Below the pieces are notes generated by a model that saw only the letters and a list, made by a program, of their open reading frames with translations, ran no database searches and had not been told where the DNA came from. Below are positions 15,537 through 23,798 of a stretch of DNA of 64,000 nucleotides, piece after piece. This DNA comes from JAWKHR01 sp041394725. Its GTDB lineage: Bacteria > Acidobacteriota > Vicinamibacteria > Vicinamibacterales > SCN-69-37. The translations under genes were made by a program, and so were the position numbers. The stretch's first letter is position 1. Every line of letters begins with the position of its first letter. Location of the stretch: positions 1-64,000 of the forward strand of contig JAWKHR010000011.1 of the NCBI GenBank assembly GCA_041394725.1, written 5' to 3'.

Positions 15537-16958
15537 ATGCGTCGTCGCGCCCTGCTCGCCGGACTCGTCGCCGTGGCCGTCGTCCCGATCGCCGCCCAGC
15601 GTCCCGCCCGGTTCTCGAACGCGGTCCGCGACTTCATCGCGGTGGACGCGCCGGTCGTCGCGCTGACGCACGTGCGCGTCATCGACGGCACGGGCGCGCC
15701 CGCGAGGGCCGACCAGACGCTGGTCATCCGCGACGACCGCATCGCCGCGATCGGTCCGGCCGCCTCGACGCCGGTGCCCGAGGGCGCCACCGTCATCGAC
15801 GCCACCGGCAAGTCCGTGATCCCCGGCCTGGTGATGGTGCACGAGCACCTGTACTACCCGACCGGCCCCGGCGTGTACGGCCAGCTCGGCGAAAGCTTCA
15901 TCCGCCTCTACCTCGCCGGCGGCGTCACGACGATGAGGACGGGCGGCAACGTGAATGGGTTCATGGACCTGAACCTCAGCCGGCAGGTCGAGGCGGGGAA
16001 CCGGGCGGGGCCGGCAACCGACGCGACCGCGCCGTACCTGAACGGCCCCAACACCTTCATCCAGATGCACGCGCTCACGGGCCCGGACGACGCCCGCCGG
16101 CAGGTGAATTACTGGGCCGACATGGGCGCGACGTCGTTCAAGGCGTACATGCAGATCACGCGCGCCGAGCTGGGCGCCGCGGTCGAGGCGGCGCACGCGC
16201 GCGGCCTGAAGATCACCGGGCACCTGTGCTCGGTGACGTACGCCGAGGCGGCGGAACTCGGCATCGACAACCTGGAGCACGGGTTCGCGGCGGCCACCGA
16301 CTTCGTCGCCGACAAGCAGCCCGACGTGTGCCCCGGCCAGGGCACGGGGCAGGCGACGGTGCGCGATCTCGATCCGGCCAGCCCGCAGTTCCAGGCGCTG
16401 GTGAAGTCGCTGGTGGATCACCACGTCGCGCTCACGTCCACGCTCACGGTGTTCGAGACCTTCACCCCGGGCCGGCCGAAGCCGCCGGGCCTCGAGGTGC
16501 TCGAGCCGGTGCTGCTGCGGCAGTACGAGCAGACGTGGGCCCGCGTATCGGAGAACCAGCGGTCGATCTATCGCGAGCTCTTCCCGAAGATGATGACGCT
16601 CGAGCTGGCGTTCGCCCGCGCCGGCGGGCTGCTGATTGCCGGCACGGACCCGACCGGATCCGGCGGCGTCATCCCGGGGTTCTCGAACCAGCGCCAGGTC
16701 GAGCTGCTCGTCGAGGCCGGCTTCACGCCGCTCGAGGCGATCCGCATCGCGACGCTCAACGGCGCGACCTATCTCGGACGCGCCGACCGGGTCGGCAGCC
16801 TCGAGGCCGGCAAGCAGGCGGATCTCGTGCTGATTGCCGGCGATCCGTCCACGACGATTGCCGACGTGCGCCGGGTCGAGACCGTGTTCCGCGCCGGCGT
16901 CGGCTTCGATCCGAAGAAGCTCATCGCGTCGGTCTCGGGTCGCGTCGGCATCTTCTGA
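15537..16958 (+). CDS. secreted amidohydrolase-family metal-dependent hydrolase
   Basis: A 473-residue amidohydrolase superfamily member with a signal peptide (MRRRALLAGLVAVAVVPIAA). The composite beta sandwich begins ALTHVRVIDGTGAPARADQTL. The first metal motif is His102-Glu-His104 in PGLVMVHEHL. A candidate carboxylated lysine is in ATSFKAYMQ, a His ligand in GLKITGHL, a further His in IDNLEHGF and the catalytic Asp in GTDPTG. The C-terminus has the usual ATLNGATYLG...GSLEAGKQADLVLIAGDP. This group includes imidazolonepropionase-like and prolidase-type enzymes; the substrate is not predictable. The ATG has GGAGGT six bases upstream, better than the GTG at 15519. Probably co-transcribed with the thioredoxin-NHL gene. 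Confidence 0.88.
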   Translation: MRRRALLAGLVAVAVVPIAAQRPARFSNAVRDFIAVDAPVVALTHVRVIDGTGAPARADQTLVIRDDRIAAIGPAASTPVPEGATVIDATGKSVIPGLVMVHEHLYYPTGPGVYGQLGESFIRLYLAGGVTTMRTGGNVNGFMDLNLSRQVEAGNRAGPATDATAPYLNGPNTFIQMHALTGPDDARRQVNYWADMGATSFKAYMQITRAELGAAVEAAHARGLKITGHLCSVTYAEAAELGIDNLEHGFAAATDFVADKQPDVCPGQGTGQATVRDLDPASPQFQALVKSLVDHHVALTSTLTVFETFTPGRPKPPGLEVLEPVLLRQYEQTWARVSENQRSIYRELFPKMMTLELAFARAGGLLIAGTDPTGSGGVIPGFSNQRQVELLVEAGFTPLEAIRIATLNGATYLGRADRVGSLEAGKQADLVLIAGDPSTTIADVRRVETVFRAGVGFDPKKLIASVSGRVGIF

Positions 16959-17118
16959 CGCGGCCGTCTCCCGCGCGCGCTGCACGCCCTGAGGACGAGC
17001 ACATCGCGTCCGTTCCCGGACGTGCGGCGGCTCCTGCGGCGCCGAACCAGTCACGCCGGACCATCGTCATAGTCATGACGCGCCGCCTTCGTGGCGACGC
17101 GTCTTCGTGGAGGTCTAC

Positions 17119-17640
17119 GTGCGTATTCGGACGTGTGCGGTTCTTCTTTTCGTCTCGGCGTTCTTCGTCGCGGGCGCGCGGCCCGCGCTGGCGCAGTCGG
17201 CCGGCTCGACGGAAGTCGGCGTCAGCTATTCCTTCCTGCAGATGTACGACTACAAGGCGCCGGGTGGCGTTGCCGTGGACTTCGCCCGGACGCTGCGGCC
17301 GATGGGCGGCGGGTCGCTCGGCGTCGTCGGCGAGCTCGGCGTGAATCACTTCTCGGACGACCTGCTCGTGGACGGCGAGAACCAGCTCTCGCTGATGGGT
17401 GGCGTGCGCCTGGCGGCGCCGAAGCGCGGCCAGATCAGGCCGTTCGGCCAGGTGCTGATGGGCCTGCTCAGCAGCTTCGACGAGCACGACTTCGCCATCC
17501 AGCCCGGCGGCGGCGTGAACATGACGCTGCGGCCGAACACCGACCTGCGGGTACAGGTCGACTTTCCGTTCGACTTCGCGGCCAGCAAGACGTTCACCGG
17601 CTTCCGGTTCAACGTCGGCGTGGCCTTCTGGTTGAAGTAG
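17119..17640 (+). CDS. outer-membrane beta-barrel protein
   Basis: About 173 residues: signal peptide to ALAQ, then short amphipathic strands typical of an eight-stranded OmpX/OprF-like barrel (STEVGVSYSFLQMYD, VAVDFARTLRP, LGVVGELGVNHF, NQLSLMGGVRLAAP, IRPFGQVLMGLLS, AIQPGGGVNMTL, DLRVQVDFPFDF), ending in the aromatic-terminated strand FRFNVGVAFWLK. I start at the GTG at 17119 because GGAGGT lies five bases before it; an in-frame GTG at 17107 would sit on that site. Function is unknown; it may be structural or a surface antigen. The 160 bp before it holds no gene. Confidence 0.8.
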   Translation: MRIRTCAVLLFVSAFFVAGARPALAQSAGSTEVGVSYSFLQMYDYKAPGGVAVDFARTLRPMGGGSLGVVGELGVNHFSDDLLVDGENQLSLMGGVRLAAPKRGQIRPFGQVLMGLLSSFDEHDFAIQPGGGVNMTLRPNTDLRVQVDFPFDFAASKTFTGFRFNVGVAFWLK

Positions 17641-17663
17641 GGGAACGCGCGCCTGCCGAACGC

Positions 17664-17707
17664 ACGAAGGGCGGGTGCCCGGGATGACCGGGTCGCCCGC
17701 CCTTCGT
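17664..17707. terminator. strong hairpin between convergent genes
   Basis: ACGAAGGGCGGG (17664-17675) pairs with CCCGCCCTTCGT (17696-17707), and an inner CCCGG/CCGGG stem closes on a 5-base loop. It lies between the barrel gene and the convergent M28 gene. There is no T-tract, but the 17 paired bases and the position suit a bidirectional terminator. Confidence 0.6.
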
Positions 17708-17761
17708 CGTGTACGGTCCGGAGTGCACGGTCCGGGTGCGAATCCGGGTGCGATCCGGGCG

Positions 17762-19435
17762 CTACTCCTCGCCGCCGCGTCCGCGGCCGCCGGGCAGCGG
17801 CGTGTCGGGCTTGCGCGGCAGCAGGTCGTCGCGGTTGGCCGTCAGGTACGCGAACGCCGCGGCGATCGTGGCGTTGCGGCGCATGTCCTCGGGCTGCAGC
17901 CGCTCGTAGCTGTCCAGGTTGGTGTGGTGGGTCATCGACCCGTACTCGACCTCGTCCTGGATGAACTGGAACCCGGGCAGGCCGGCGCCGTCGAACGACT
18001 GGTGGTCGGTGCCGCCCGTGTTGCTGATCGTCAGCGTCGTCATGCCGATGCTGTGGAACGGCTCCATCCAGGCGCGGAAGATGGGCGCCACGGCCTGGTT
18101 GCCCTGGAGGTAGACGCCGCGGATGGCGCCGGTGCCGTTGTCGATGTTGAAGTAGCCGGCGAACTTCGCGTGGGCCGGCGTTGCCGGCATCCGCTGGGGC
18201 GGCGCGGCGCCGCGGGCACCACGGCCCCCGCCGCCGCGGCCGGCCGTGGTGTTGCCGAAGTGCTCGGCGACGTAGTTCCGCGAGCCGATCAGCCCCTGCT
18301 CCTCACCGGTCCACAGGCCGATGCGCACGGTGCGCTTCAGCCGCACGCCGCTCTGCTTCAGGATGCGCATGGCTTCCATCATCGCGGCCGATCCGGCGGC
18401 GTTGTCGGTGGCGCCGGTCGAGGCGTGCCACGAGTCGAAGTGCGCGCCGAGCATGACGACCTCGTCGGGCCGCTCGGTACCGCGGATCTCGCCGACGACG
18501 TTGAACATCGGCGGGTTCGGCGCGTAGACGTTGCGGATGTCGGCCTCGACGGTCACGGCCTGCTTGTGCGCGATCATCCGCGCGAGCCGGCCGTACTGCT
18601 CGGCCGGGATCGTGATGCGCGTCAGCGAGGCGTTCGGGTCGGCCGTCCGCGAGCCGCCGCCGATCGTGTAGATCCCGTGGCCGCGCGACTGCGTGGACAG
18701 CACGCCGAGCACGCCCGACTGCTGGAAGAACTCGTCGCGGTTGAACCCGCCGGCGCCGCCGCGACCGAACCCGCCGCGCCCGCCGCCGCGTCCCGCCGGC
18801 TGCGCCTGGCCGAACTCGGTGCGCCGCTCCGGGCTCTCCATGTCGGCCAGCTCTTCCTTGGTGTAGCGCGAGGCCGGCGCGCTCCAGTAGGCCGCGACGT
18901 CGGGCGCCTCGGCGGTCAGGATCCACTTGCCCTTGAGCGACGCCGCCAGCGGCTGCAGTTCTTCCTGCGTCGTGCCGGTGACGAGCATCACCTCGCCGCG
19001 CACCAGCCCGTTCGTGCCGGGCGTCCAGGCGGTCGGCGTGCCCGGAATCGGGAACGACTGCGGCGAGACGGCCGCCATGTAGAACTTCTCGTTCGACCAG
19101 CCCTGCGGGAACCCGCCGTTGCTCGTGTCTCCCGGGGCCATCGCCCAGGGTTCCATCGCGACGTTCTCGAGGCCCCAGCCCTTCATCGTCTCGACCGCCC
19201 AGGCGCCGGCCTTCGAGATGTTGGGTGAACCGGTCAGCCGCGGGCCGTAGACGTCGGTCAGCCAGCTGGCGATGTCCATGACCTGCGAGTTCGTCTCGAC
19301 GAGGCCCTGATCCTTGATCTTGTTCAGGCCGTCGTAGTCGATCGGCTCGTCCGCGGCGCGGAGGGGCAGGCCGAAGGTGGCCACGCCCAGGACCGCGGCG
19401 AGACTGACGCCGAGCAGGGACTTGCGTCTCATCAT
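17762..19435 (-). CDS. secreted M28 family zinc aminopeptidase
   Basis: A 557-residue peptidase with a signal peptide, a PA-type insert region (VRGEVMLVTGTTQEEL...KGKWILTAEAPD) and an M28 catalytic domain. Metal and catalytic residues are His and Asp in LGAHFDSWH, Asp in GATDNAAGS, the Glu-Glu pair in LWTGEEQGLIG, Asp in FNIDNGTG, and a C-terminal His in GSMTHHTNLDSYE. Two Gly/Arg-rich inserts (GRGGGRGGFGRGG and AGRGGGGRGARG) interrupt the domain, as in other vicinamibacterial secreted proteins. I start at 19435 (MMRRKS) with AAGGAGC upstream; the frame is open further but without a signal peptide. It likely degrades peptides in the periplasm or outside the cell. Confidence 0.9.
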   Translation of the reverse strand: MMRRKSLLGVSLAAVLGVATFGLPLRAADEPIDYDGLNKIKDQGLVETNSQVMDIASWLTDVYGPRLTGSPNISKAGAWAVETMKGWGLENVAMEPWAMAPGDTSNGGFPQGWSNEKFYMAAVSPQSFPIPGTPTAWTPGTNGLVRGEVMLVTGTTQEELQPLAASLKGKWILTAEAPDVAAYWSAPASRYTKEELADMESPERRTEFGQAQPAGRGGGRGGFGRGGAGGFNRDEFFQQSGVLGVLSTQSRGHGIYTIGGGSRTADPNASLTRITIPAEQYGRLARMIAHKQAVTVEADIRNVYAPNPPMFNVVGEIRGTERPDEVVMLGAHFDSWHASTGATDNAAGSAAMMEAMRILKQSGVRLKRTVRIGLWTGEEQGLIGSRNYVAEHFGNTTAGRGGGGRGARGAAPPQRMPATPAHAKFAGYFNIDNGTGAIRGVYLQGNQAVAPIFRAWMEPFHSIGMTTLTISNTGGTDHQSFDGAGLPGFQFIQDEVEYGSMTHHTNLDSYERLQPEDMRRNATIAAAFAYLTANRDDLLPRKPDTPLPGGRGRGGEE

Positions 19436-19638
19436 CAGGGTGCTCCTTGGAGAATCGGAACGGGAATAAGATCGGTGGATCATACGCCCGACCAGCCGGC
19501 GCATTTCAACGCCGGCCGGACCGGCCCCGGAGCGCGGCGTTTTCGCCCGTTTGTTCGCCCGCGATCCGGTCCGCGCCGAGACACGCGGCCGCACCGGGTG
19601 CCCGGCGCCGAGGCGTACGTGACAGGACTGGAGACCCC

Positions 19639-20253
19639 ATGCAGCCGATGCCCGCGCTCCCCGTTCGCCCTCGTACCAGACCCCGTGTCCTCCGCACGTT
19701 CCGCGTCTTCGCCGTCCTCGCCGGCGCGGCCGCACTCGCCGCCACCGCCACGCCGCGCGCGCAGGCGCCCGATCCGACGATCGCGTCGATCAAGCTCGTC
19801 TACGACGGGCTGAAGGACGACATCGTGAAGTCGGCGGCGATGGTGCCCGAGGACAAGTACGGTTACCAGCCGACGCCCGAAGTCCGCACGTTCGGCCGGC
19901 TCTTCGGCCACATCGCGAACGCCGGCGCGTCGTTCTGCGCGGCGGCGACCGGCATGAAGTCCCCCATCGCGGGCGACGCCGAGACGCTCGAGACCAAGGC
20001 CGAGCTGCAGAAGGCCGTCGCCGACATGTTCGCGTTCTGCGACCACGCGTTCATGATGATCACCCCCGCCAACGCGAACGAGACGGTCACCCTGTTCGGC
20101 CAGACCCACTCGCGGCTGGGCGTGCTCGCGTTCAACAACGCGCACCTCTACGAGCACTACGGCAACCTCGTGACCTACCTCCGCCTCAACGGCATGGTCC
20201 CGCCCTCCTCCCAGGGAGGAGGCGGCAATCAATTGGTGATTGAGGATCGGTGA
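19639..20253 (+). CDS. secreted DinB-family four-helix protein with repeat-derived C-terminus
   Basis: A 204-residue protein: N-terminal basic/hydrophobic segment (residues 19-45, likely a signal peptide), then a DinB fold. The metal-ligand pattern is partly visible in RLFGHIANAGASFC and HLYEHYGNLVTYLRLNGMVPPSS. DinB-like proteins bind a divalent metal with three His; many are thiol transferases of unknown substrate. The normal domain seems to end at MVPPSS. The last residues (GGGGNQLVIEDR) are read from the CCAATC-type array that starts here, so the original stop has been replaced. The start ATG follows GGACTGGAG. Confidence 0.82.
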   Translation: MQPMPALPVRPRTRPRVLRTFRVFAVLAGAAALAATATPRAQAPDPTIASIKLVYDGLKDDIVKSAAMVPEDKYGYQPTPEVRTFGRLFGHIANAGASFCAAATGMKSPIAGDAETLETKAELQKAVADMFAFCDHAFMMITPANANETVTLFGQTHSRLGVLAFNNAHLYEHYGNLVTYLRLNGMVPPSSQGGGGNQLVIEDR

Positions 20254-20545
20254 TTGGCGATTGAATTGGCGATCGGGAAGGATTGACGACTGGTGATTGA
20301 CGCAAGCATCAGTCGTCAATCACCAATCACCAATCGCTGATTCTCCAATCCGCCAATCCGCCAATCCGCCAATCCGCCAATCACCAATTCTCCAATCCGC
20401 CAATAGGACTGTCGCCGCGCTGACGCGCGATCCGGAGATTGGGAGATTGCCGATTTGGTGATTGATTGCAATCGCCGATCGCCAATTGTCAATCGTCAAT
20501 CAATTGCAAATGGCAAATCGCCAATCCGCAATTGTCCCGCCGCCT
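20225..20545. repeat. AT-rich array of CCAATCCG-type units in both orientations
   Basis: About 320 bp, clearly poorer in GC than the rest of the window. It has four perfect tandem CCAATCCG units at 20345-20376, more degenerate units on either side (CCAATCAC, CAATTCTCC), and many inverse forms (GATTGGCG, GGTGATTG). A perfect 12-bp stem GATTGACGACTG/CAGTCGTCAATC pairs 20281-20292 with 20310-20321. A short ordinary GC-rich stretch interrupts the array near 20407-20435. It contains the 3' ends of both flanking genes. Confidence 0.8.
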
Positions 20546-20987
20546 CGAGATCCAACAGGCGGCGCTTGATATTCAAGCCTCCTCCGAAGCCCACGAGCTG
20601 GCCGGAGCTGCCGATCACGCGGTGGCAGGGGATGACGATGGGGATGGGGTTGCGGCCGTTGGCGGCGCCGACGGCGCGGACGGCGGCCGGGCGGCCGATG
20701 GTGCGGGCCAGGCTGGCGTAGGTCACGGTCCGGCCGTACGGAATCGCACACAGGGCCCGCCATACCGACTGCTGGAACGGCGTCCCTTCGGGCGCGATCG
20801 GCAGATCGAATGCCTGGAGCCGGCCCTCAAAGTAGGCCGTCAGCTGCCGATTCACTTCGGCGAGCAGCCCCGTCAGTCCGGCGGCCGGGCGGCCCTCGGC
20901 GTGGAAGCTGATGCGTCGGACGGCCGACTCGCCGACGGTTTCGAGGCCGAGCGGGCCGATCGGGCTGGCGATCACGGCTTCGGACAC
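20496..20987 (-). CDS. ogt: methylated-DNA-[protein]-cysteine S-methyltransferase
   Basis: A 163-residue O6-alkylguanine-DNA alkyltransferase that repairs O6-methylguanine by irreversible transfer of the methyl group to its own cysteine. The acceptor is Cys121 in the hallmark IPCHRVIGSSG; the helix-turn-helix with its Arg finger is in PYGRTVTYASLARTIGRPAAVRAVG, and the Asn hinge in AANGRNPIP. The domain ends at GGLNIKRRLLDLE. The remaining tail (GQLRIGDLPFAID) is translated from the CCAATC-type array, so the natural end of the protein was probably overwritten. It is convergent with the DinB gene and divergent from the M23 gene. Confidence 0.93.
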   Translation of the reverse strand: MSEAVIASPIGPLGLETVGESAVRRISFHAEGRPAAGLTGLLAEVNRQLTAYFEGRLQAFDLPIAPEGTPFQQSVWRALCAIPYGRTVTYASLARTIGRPAAVRAVGAANGRNPIPIVIPCHRVIGSSGQLVGFGGGLNIKRRLLDLEAAGQLRIGDLPFAID

Positions 20988-20997
20988 GCTCCAGATT

Positions 20998-21163
20998 CTA
21001 GTGTCCCGAGTCGGAGATTCGCCGCCATTTCCGGGGCGCGGCGCCCGGCCGGCAAGGCGCGGCGAAGGGCGAATACCGCGGGTATTCGCGCGAGCCGCAA
21101 CGCGGCCGGCCGGGATGCCCCGCCCCGGAGATGGCGAGCGAATCTCTGACTCGGGACACTAGG
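20998..21163. mobile_element. MITE-like element with long terminal inverted repeats
   Basis: The two ends are near-identical inverted repeats of about 42 bp: both begin CTAGTGTCCCGAGTC, continue (G/A)GAGATTCGC and GCCAT(T/C)TCCGGGGCG, and match at 39 of 42 positions with a one-base gap. The centre is itself palindromic (GCGAATAC, 5-base loop, GTATTCGC), as is a CGGCCGGC/GCCGGCCG pair, so the whole unit can fold end to end. The outermost CTAG or TA could be a target duplication. No coding capacity. It fills the ogt-M23 divergent spacer. Confidence 0.7.
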
Positions 21164-21247
21164 CCCGAATCGTGCATTTCGCAGGGCCGACGGGCTGACA
21201 AAGATGTCGTCGATGGTCTACACTGCCCCGGCACCGCGAGAGTCGAG

Positions 21248-22489
21248 ATGCGCAGATCTGCCCTGATTTTCCTGGCCGTGCTCACCGTCGCCTGCGGCGC
21301 CCGGACGACGCCGGACTCGGCGGCGCCGGGCGACATCCTGCTGCCGCGCGACAGCGACGTCATCGAGGACGTCGTCCCGCGCAACGCGACCCTCGAAGCA
21401 CTCCTCTCCAATCACGACGTCTCCCGCGACACCGCCACCGGCCTCATCGCGGCGGTGCGCAACGTGTTCGACCCGCACAAGCTGCGCGTCAACCAGGCCT
21501 ACTCGATCACGCGGACACTCGACGGTCTGCTCCGCGAGTTCCGGTACGAGATCGATGCCGACAGGTTCCTGCGCGTCGTCGCGACGCGCCTGCGCGACGG
21601 CGGGACGCCCGCCTTCGAGGCCGAGGTCGTCGAGTACCCGAAGGAAGTCCTCGCCGACGCGGTCGAGACCAGCATCAGCCGCGACAGGCCGTCGCTCGTC
21701 GCCGCGCTCAACGGCGAGGGCGAGAACGTCTACCTGGCGCTGAAGCTGGAAGAGGCGCTGGGCGGGATGATCGACTTCAACTCCGACCTCCAGGACGGCG
21801 ACCACCTGCGGGTCCTCTTCGACCGCGTGTATCACAACGGCCAGCCCACCGGGTACGGCAACCTGCGCGCCGCGGTCCTCGAGAACGACGGCCGGACGCT
21901 CGTCGCGATCCCGTTCGAGGTGCAGGGCAAGCTCGGCTGGTACGACGGCGAGGGCCGGTCGCTCAAGCGCAAGTTCCTGCCGTCGCCGCTGACGCTCGCG
22001 ACGTCGATCTCGTCCGGCTACTCGATGAACCGCCGCCACCCCGTGACCGGCAACTTCCGCGCGCACCCGGCGATCGACTACCGCGCCGCCTACGGCCAGC
22101 CCGTCGTCGCCGTCGCCGCCGGCGAAGTCGTCTTCGCGCAGATGTCCGGGGCCTCGGGCCGGCTCGTCCGCATCCGGCACGACGATGGGTACGAGACGCT
22201 GTACCTGCACCTCTCGGCGTTCAAGGTGAAGAAAGGCCAGCGGGTGTCGCAGGGGCAGGTGATCGGCAACGTCGGCAACACGGGCCTCGTCACCGCCACG
22301 CACCTCGACTTCCGCATGAAGAAGAACGGCGCCTACGTGAACCCGCTCAACGTGTTCCGCAGCCTGCCGCCGGGCGACCCGATTCCCGCCACGCTGATGC
22401 CCGACTTCTTCGCCGAACGCGACCGGCTCTTCGCGGACATGGACGGCCGGATCGCCGCCGCGCGCAACGCGAACGCCCACAACCACTAG
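21248..22489 (+). CDS. M23 family metallopeptidase, lipoprotein
   Basis: A 413-residue protein with a lipoprotein signal (LAVLTVAC, Cys16). Residues 40-120 resemble the LysM-like/OapA region of MepM-type proteins (RNATLEALLSNHDVSRD), and residues 255-375 form the LytM domain. The metal motif is His273-Pro-Ala-Ile-Asp277. The second motif reads THLDF, with His352 and Asp354 where most M23 enzymes have His-x-His; Asp can serve as the third ligand, as in some relatives. The likely role is peptidoglycan cross-link cleavage at the outer membrane. DUF1015 starts 6 bp downstream. The frame is open upstream into the MITE-like element, which I excluded. Confidence 0.88.
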   Translation: MRRSALIFLAVLTVACGARTTPDSAAPGDILLPRDSDVIEDVVPRNATLEALLSNHDVSRDTATGLIAAVRNVFDPHKLRVNQAYSITRTLDGLLREFRYEIDADRFLRVVATRLRDGGTPAFEAEVVEYPKEVLADAVETSISRDRPSLVAALNGEGENVYLALKLEEALGGMIDFNSDLQDGDHLRVLFDRVYHNGQPTGYGNLRAAVLENDGRTLVAIPFEVQGKLGWYDGEGRSLKRKFLPSPLTLATSISSGYSMNRRHPVTGNFRAHPAIDYRAAYGQPVVAVAAGEVVFAQMSGASGRLVRIRHDDGYETLYLHLSAFKVKKGQRVSQGQVIGNVGNTGLVTATHLDFRMKKNGAYVNPLNVFRSLPPGDPIPATLMPDFFAERDRLFADMDGRIAAARNANAHNH

Positions 22490-22495
22490 AGGTCC

Positions 22496-23716
22496 ATGGC
22501 TGTCATCACCCCGTTCCGAGCGCTGCGCCCGGCGCCGGAGGCGGCGTCGTCCGTCGCCTCGGTGCCGTACGACGTCGTCAACACCGAGGAGGCGCGCGCG
22601 CTCGCGGCCGACAACCCGCTGAGTTTCCTGCACGTCACGCGGGCCGAGATCGACCTGCCGCCCGACACGAATCCGTATGCCGACGAGGTCTACGCCCGCG
22701 CGGCCGCCAACCTGGAGACGCTCCGGGCCGCGGCCCCGCTCCTCGTCGACGACGCGCCGTCGCTCTACCTCTACCGGCTGCGCATGGGGACGCACGAGCA
22801 GACGGGCGTGGCCGGCGGCTTCTCGGTCGACGAGTACGACCGGAACGCGATCAAGAAGCACGAGAAGACGCGGCGCGACAAGGAAGACGACCGCACCCGC
22901 CACATCGTCGAAACCGGGGCGCAGACCGGCATCGTGTTCCTCGCCTATCCCGCGACGCCCGGCATCGATGATCTCGTAGCGCGGCTGACGCAGGCCGCCC
23001 CGGTCTATGACCTGGCCGCGCCCGACGGCGTCGGCCACACGATCTGGCGCGTCACCGGTGACGACGCAACGGCCGTTGCCGCGGCGTTCCGGGCACTGCC
23101 GGCGCTCTACATCGCCGACGGGCACCATCGCGCCGCGAGCGCGGCGCGTGCGCGGCAGACGCGCGCCGCCGCCCCCGGCGGGGCGGGGGAGGCGGACCGG
23201 TTCATCGCGGTCGCGTTTCCCGACTCCCAGGTGAAGATCCTCGCCTACAACCGGATCGTCCGGGACCTCGGCGGGAAGACGCCCGAGGCGTTCCTCGAGG
23301 CGGTCCGGGCCAGGATGCCGGTCGACGCCGACGCGCCGCCGGCGCCCGTCCGGGCCGGCCAGGTCTCGATGTTCCTGGCGGGACGCTGGTACACGCTCAC
23401 GCTGCCCGCGCCGCCCGCTGGCGCGCCGCGCGCCGACACGCTCGACGTCGAGGTCCTGCATCGCCAGGTGCTGGATCCGGTGCTCGGCATCGGCGACATC
23501 CGGAGCGACAAGCGCGTGGACTTCGTGGGCGGCATCCGCGGGCCCGCCGAGCTGGAGCGGCTGGTCGATCGCGGGGCGGCCGCGGTCGCCTTTTCCATGT
23601 TCCCCGTGACCATGGACGACCTGATGGCGATCGCGGACGCGGGCGGTATCATGCCCCCGAAGTCCACGTGGTTCGAGCCCAAGCTCCGGGACGGGCTGCT
23701 CGTGCACCTCATCTGA
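22496..23716 (+). CDS. DUF1015 family protein, possibly serine-metabolism related
   Basis: A 406-residue DUF1015 protein. Family marks are the opening ITPFRALRP...VASVPYDVVNTEEAR, the DNPLSFLHVTRAEIDLP segment, the basic block NAIKKHEKTRRDKEDDR, ALYIADGHHRAASA near residues 204-215, and the ending MDDLMAIADAGGIMPPKSTWFEPKLRDGLLVHLI. Members have distant similarity to the ParB-like fold used by free-serine kinases of the SerK/SbnI type. It lies just before serA and serC, an association I recall from anaerobes as well, so a role in phosphoserine/serine metabolism is a reasonable inference but not shown by the sequence itself. Confidence 0.88.
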   Translation: MAVITPFRALRPAPEAASSVASVPYDVVNTEEARALAADNPLSFLHVTRAEIDLPPDTNPYADEVYARAAANLETLRAAAPLLVDDAPSLYLYRLRMGTHEQTGVAGGFSVDEYDRNAIKKHEKTRRDKEDDRTRHIVETGAQTGIVFLAYPATPGIDDLVARLTQAAPVYDLAAPDGVGHTIWRVTGDDATAVAAAFRALPALYIADGHHRAASAARARQTRAAAPGGAGEADRFIAVAFPDSQVKILAYNRIVRDLGGKTPEAFLEAVRARMPVDADAPPAPVRAGQVSMFLAGRWYTLTLPAPPAGAPRADTLDVEVLHRQVLDPVLGIGDIRSDKRVDFVGGIRGPAELERLVDRGAAAVAFSMFPVTMDDLMAIADAGGIMPPKSTWFEPKLRDGLLVHLI

Positions 23717-23798
23717 CGACCCTGGCGATCCGGGCCGGATCGGCCGGCCGGTCGCCGCGGATGAAGGCCGGGAGCCGACCCCGGCGGACAGGGAACCC

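Noticed and set aside
17709..17760. A tRNA-like T-loop in the run GTGCGAATCCGGGTGCGATC
   Set aside because: No acceptor, D or anticodon stems can be drawn around it; it is a short tandem TCCGGGTGCGA repeat.
20345..20384. A CRISPR array
   Set aside because: The CCAATCCG units are 8 bp and contiguous, without spacers; no cas genes are present in the window.
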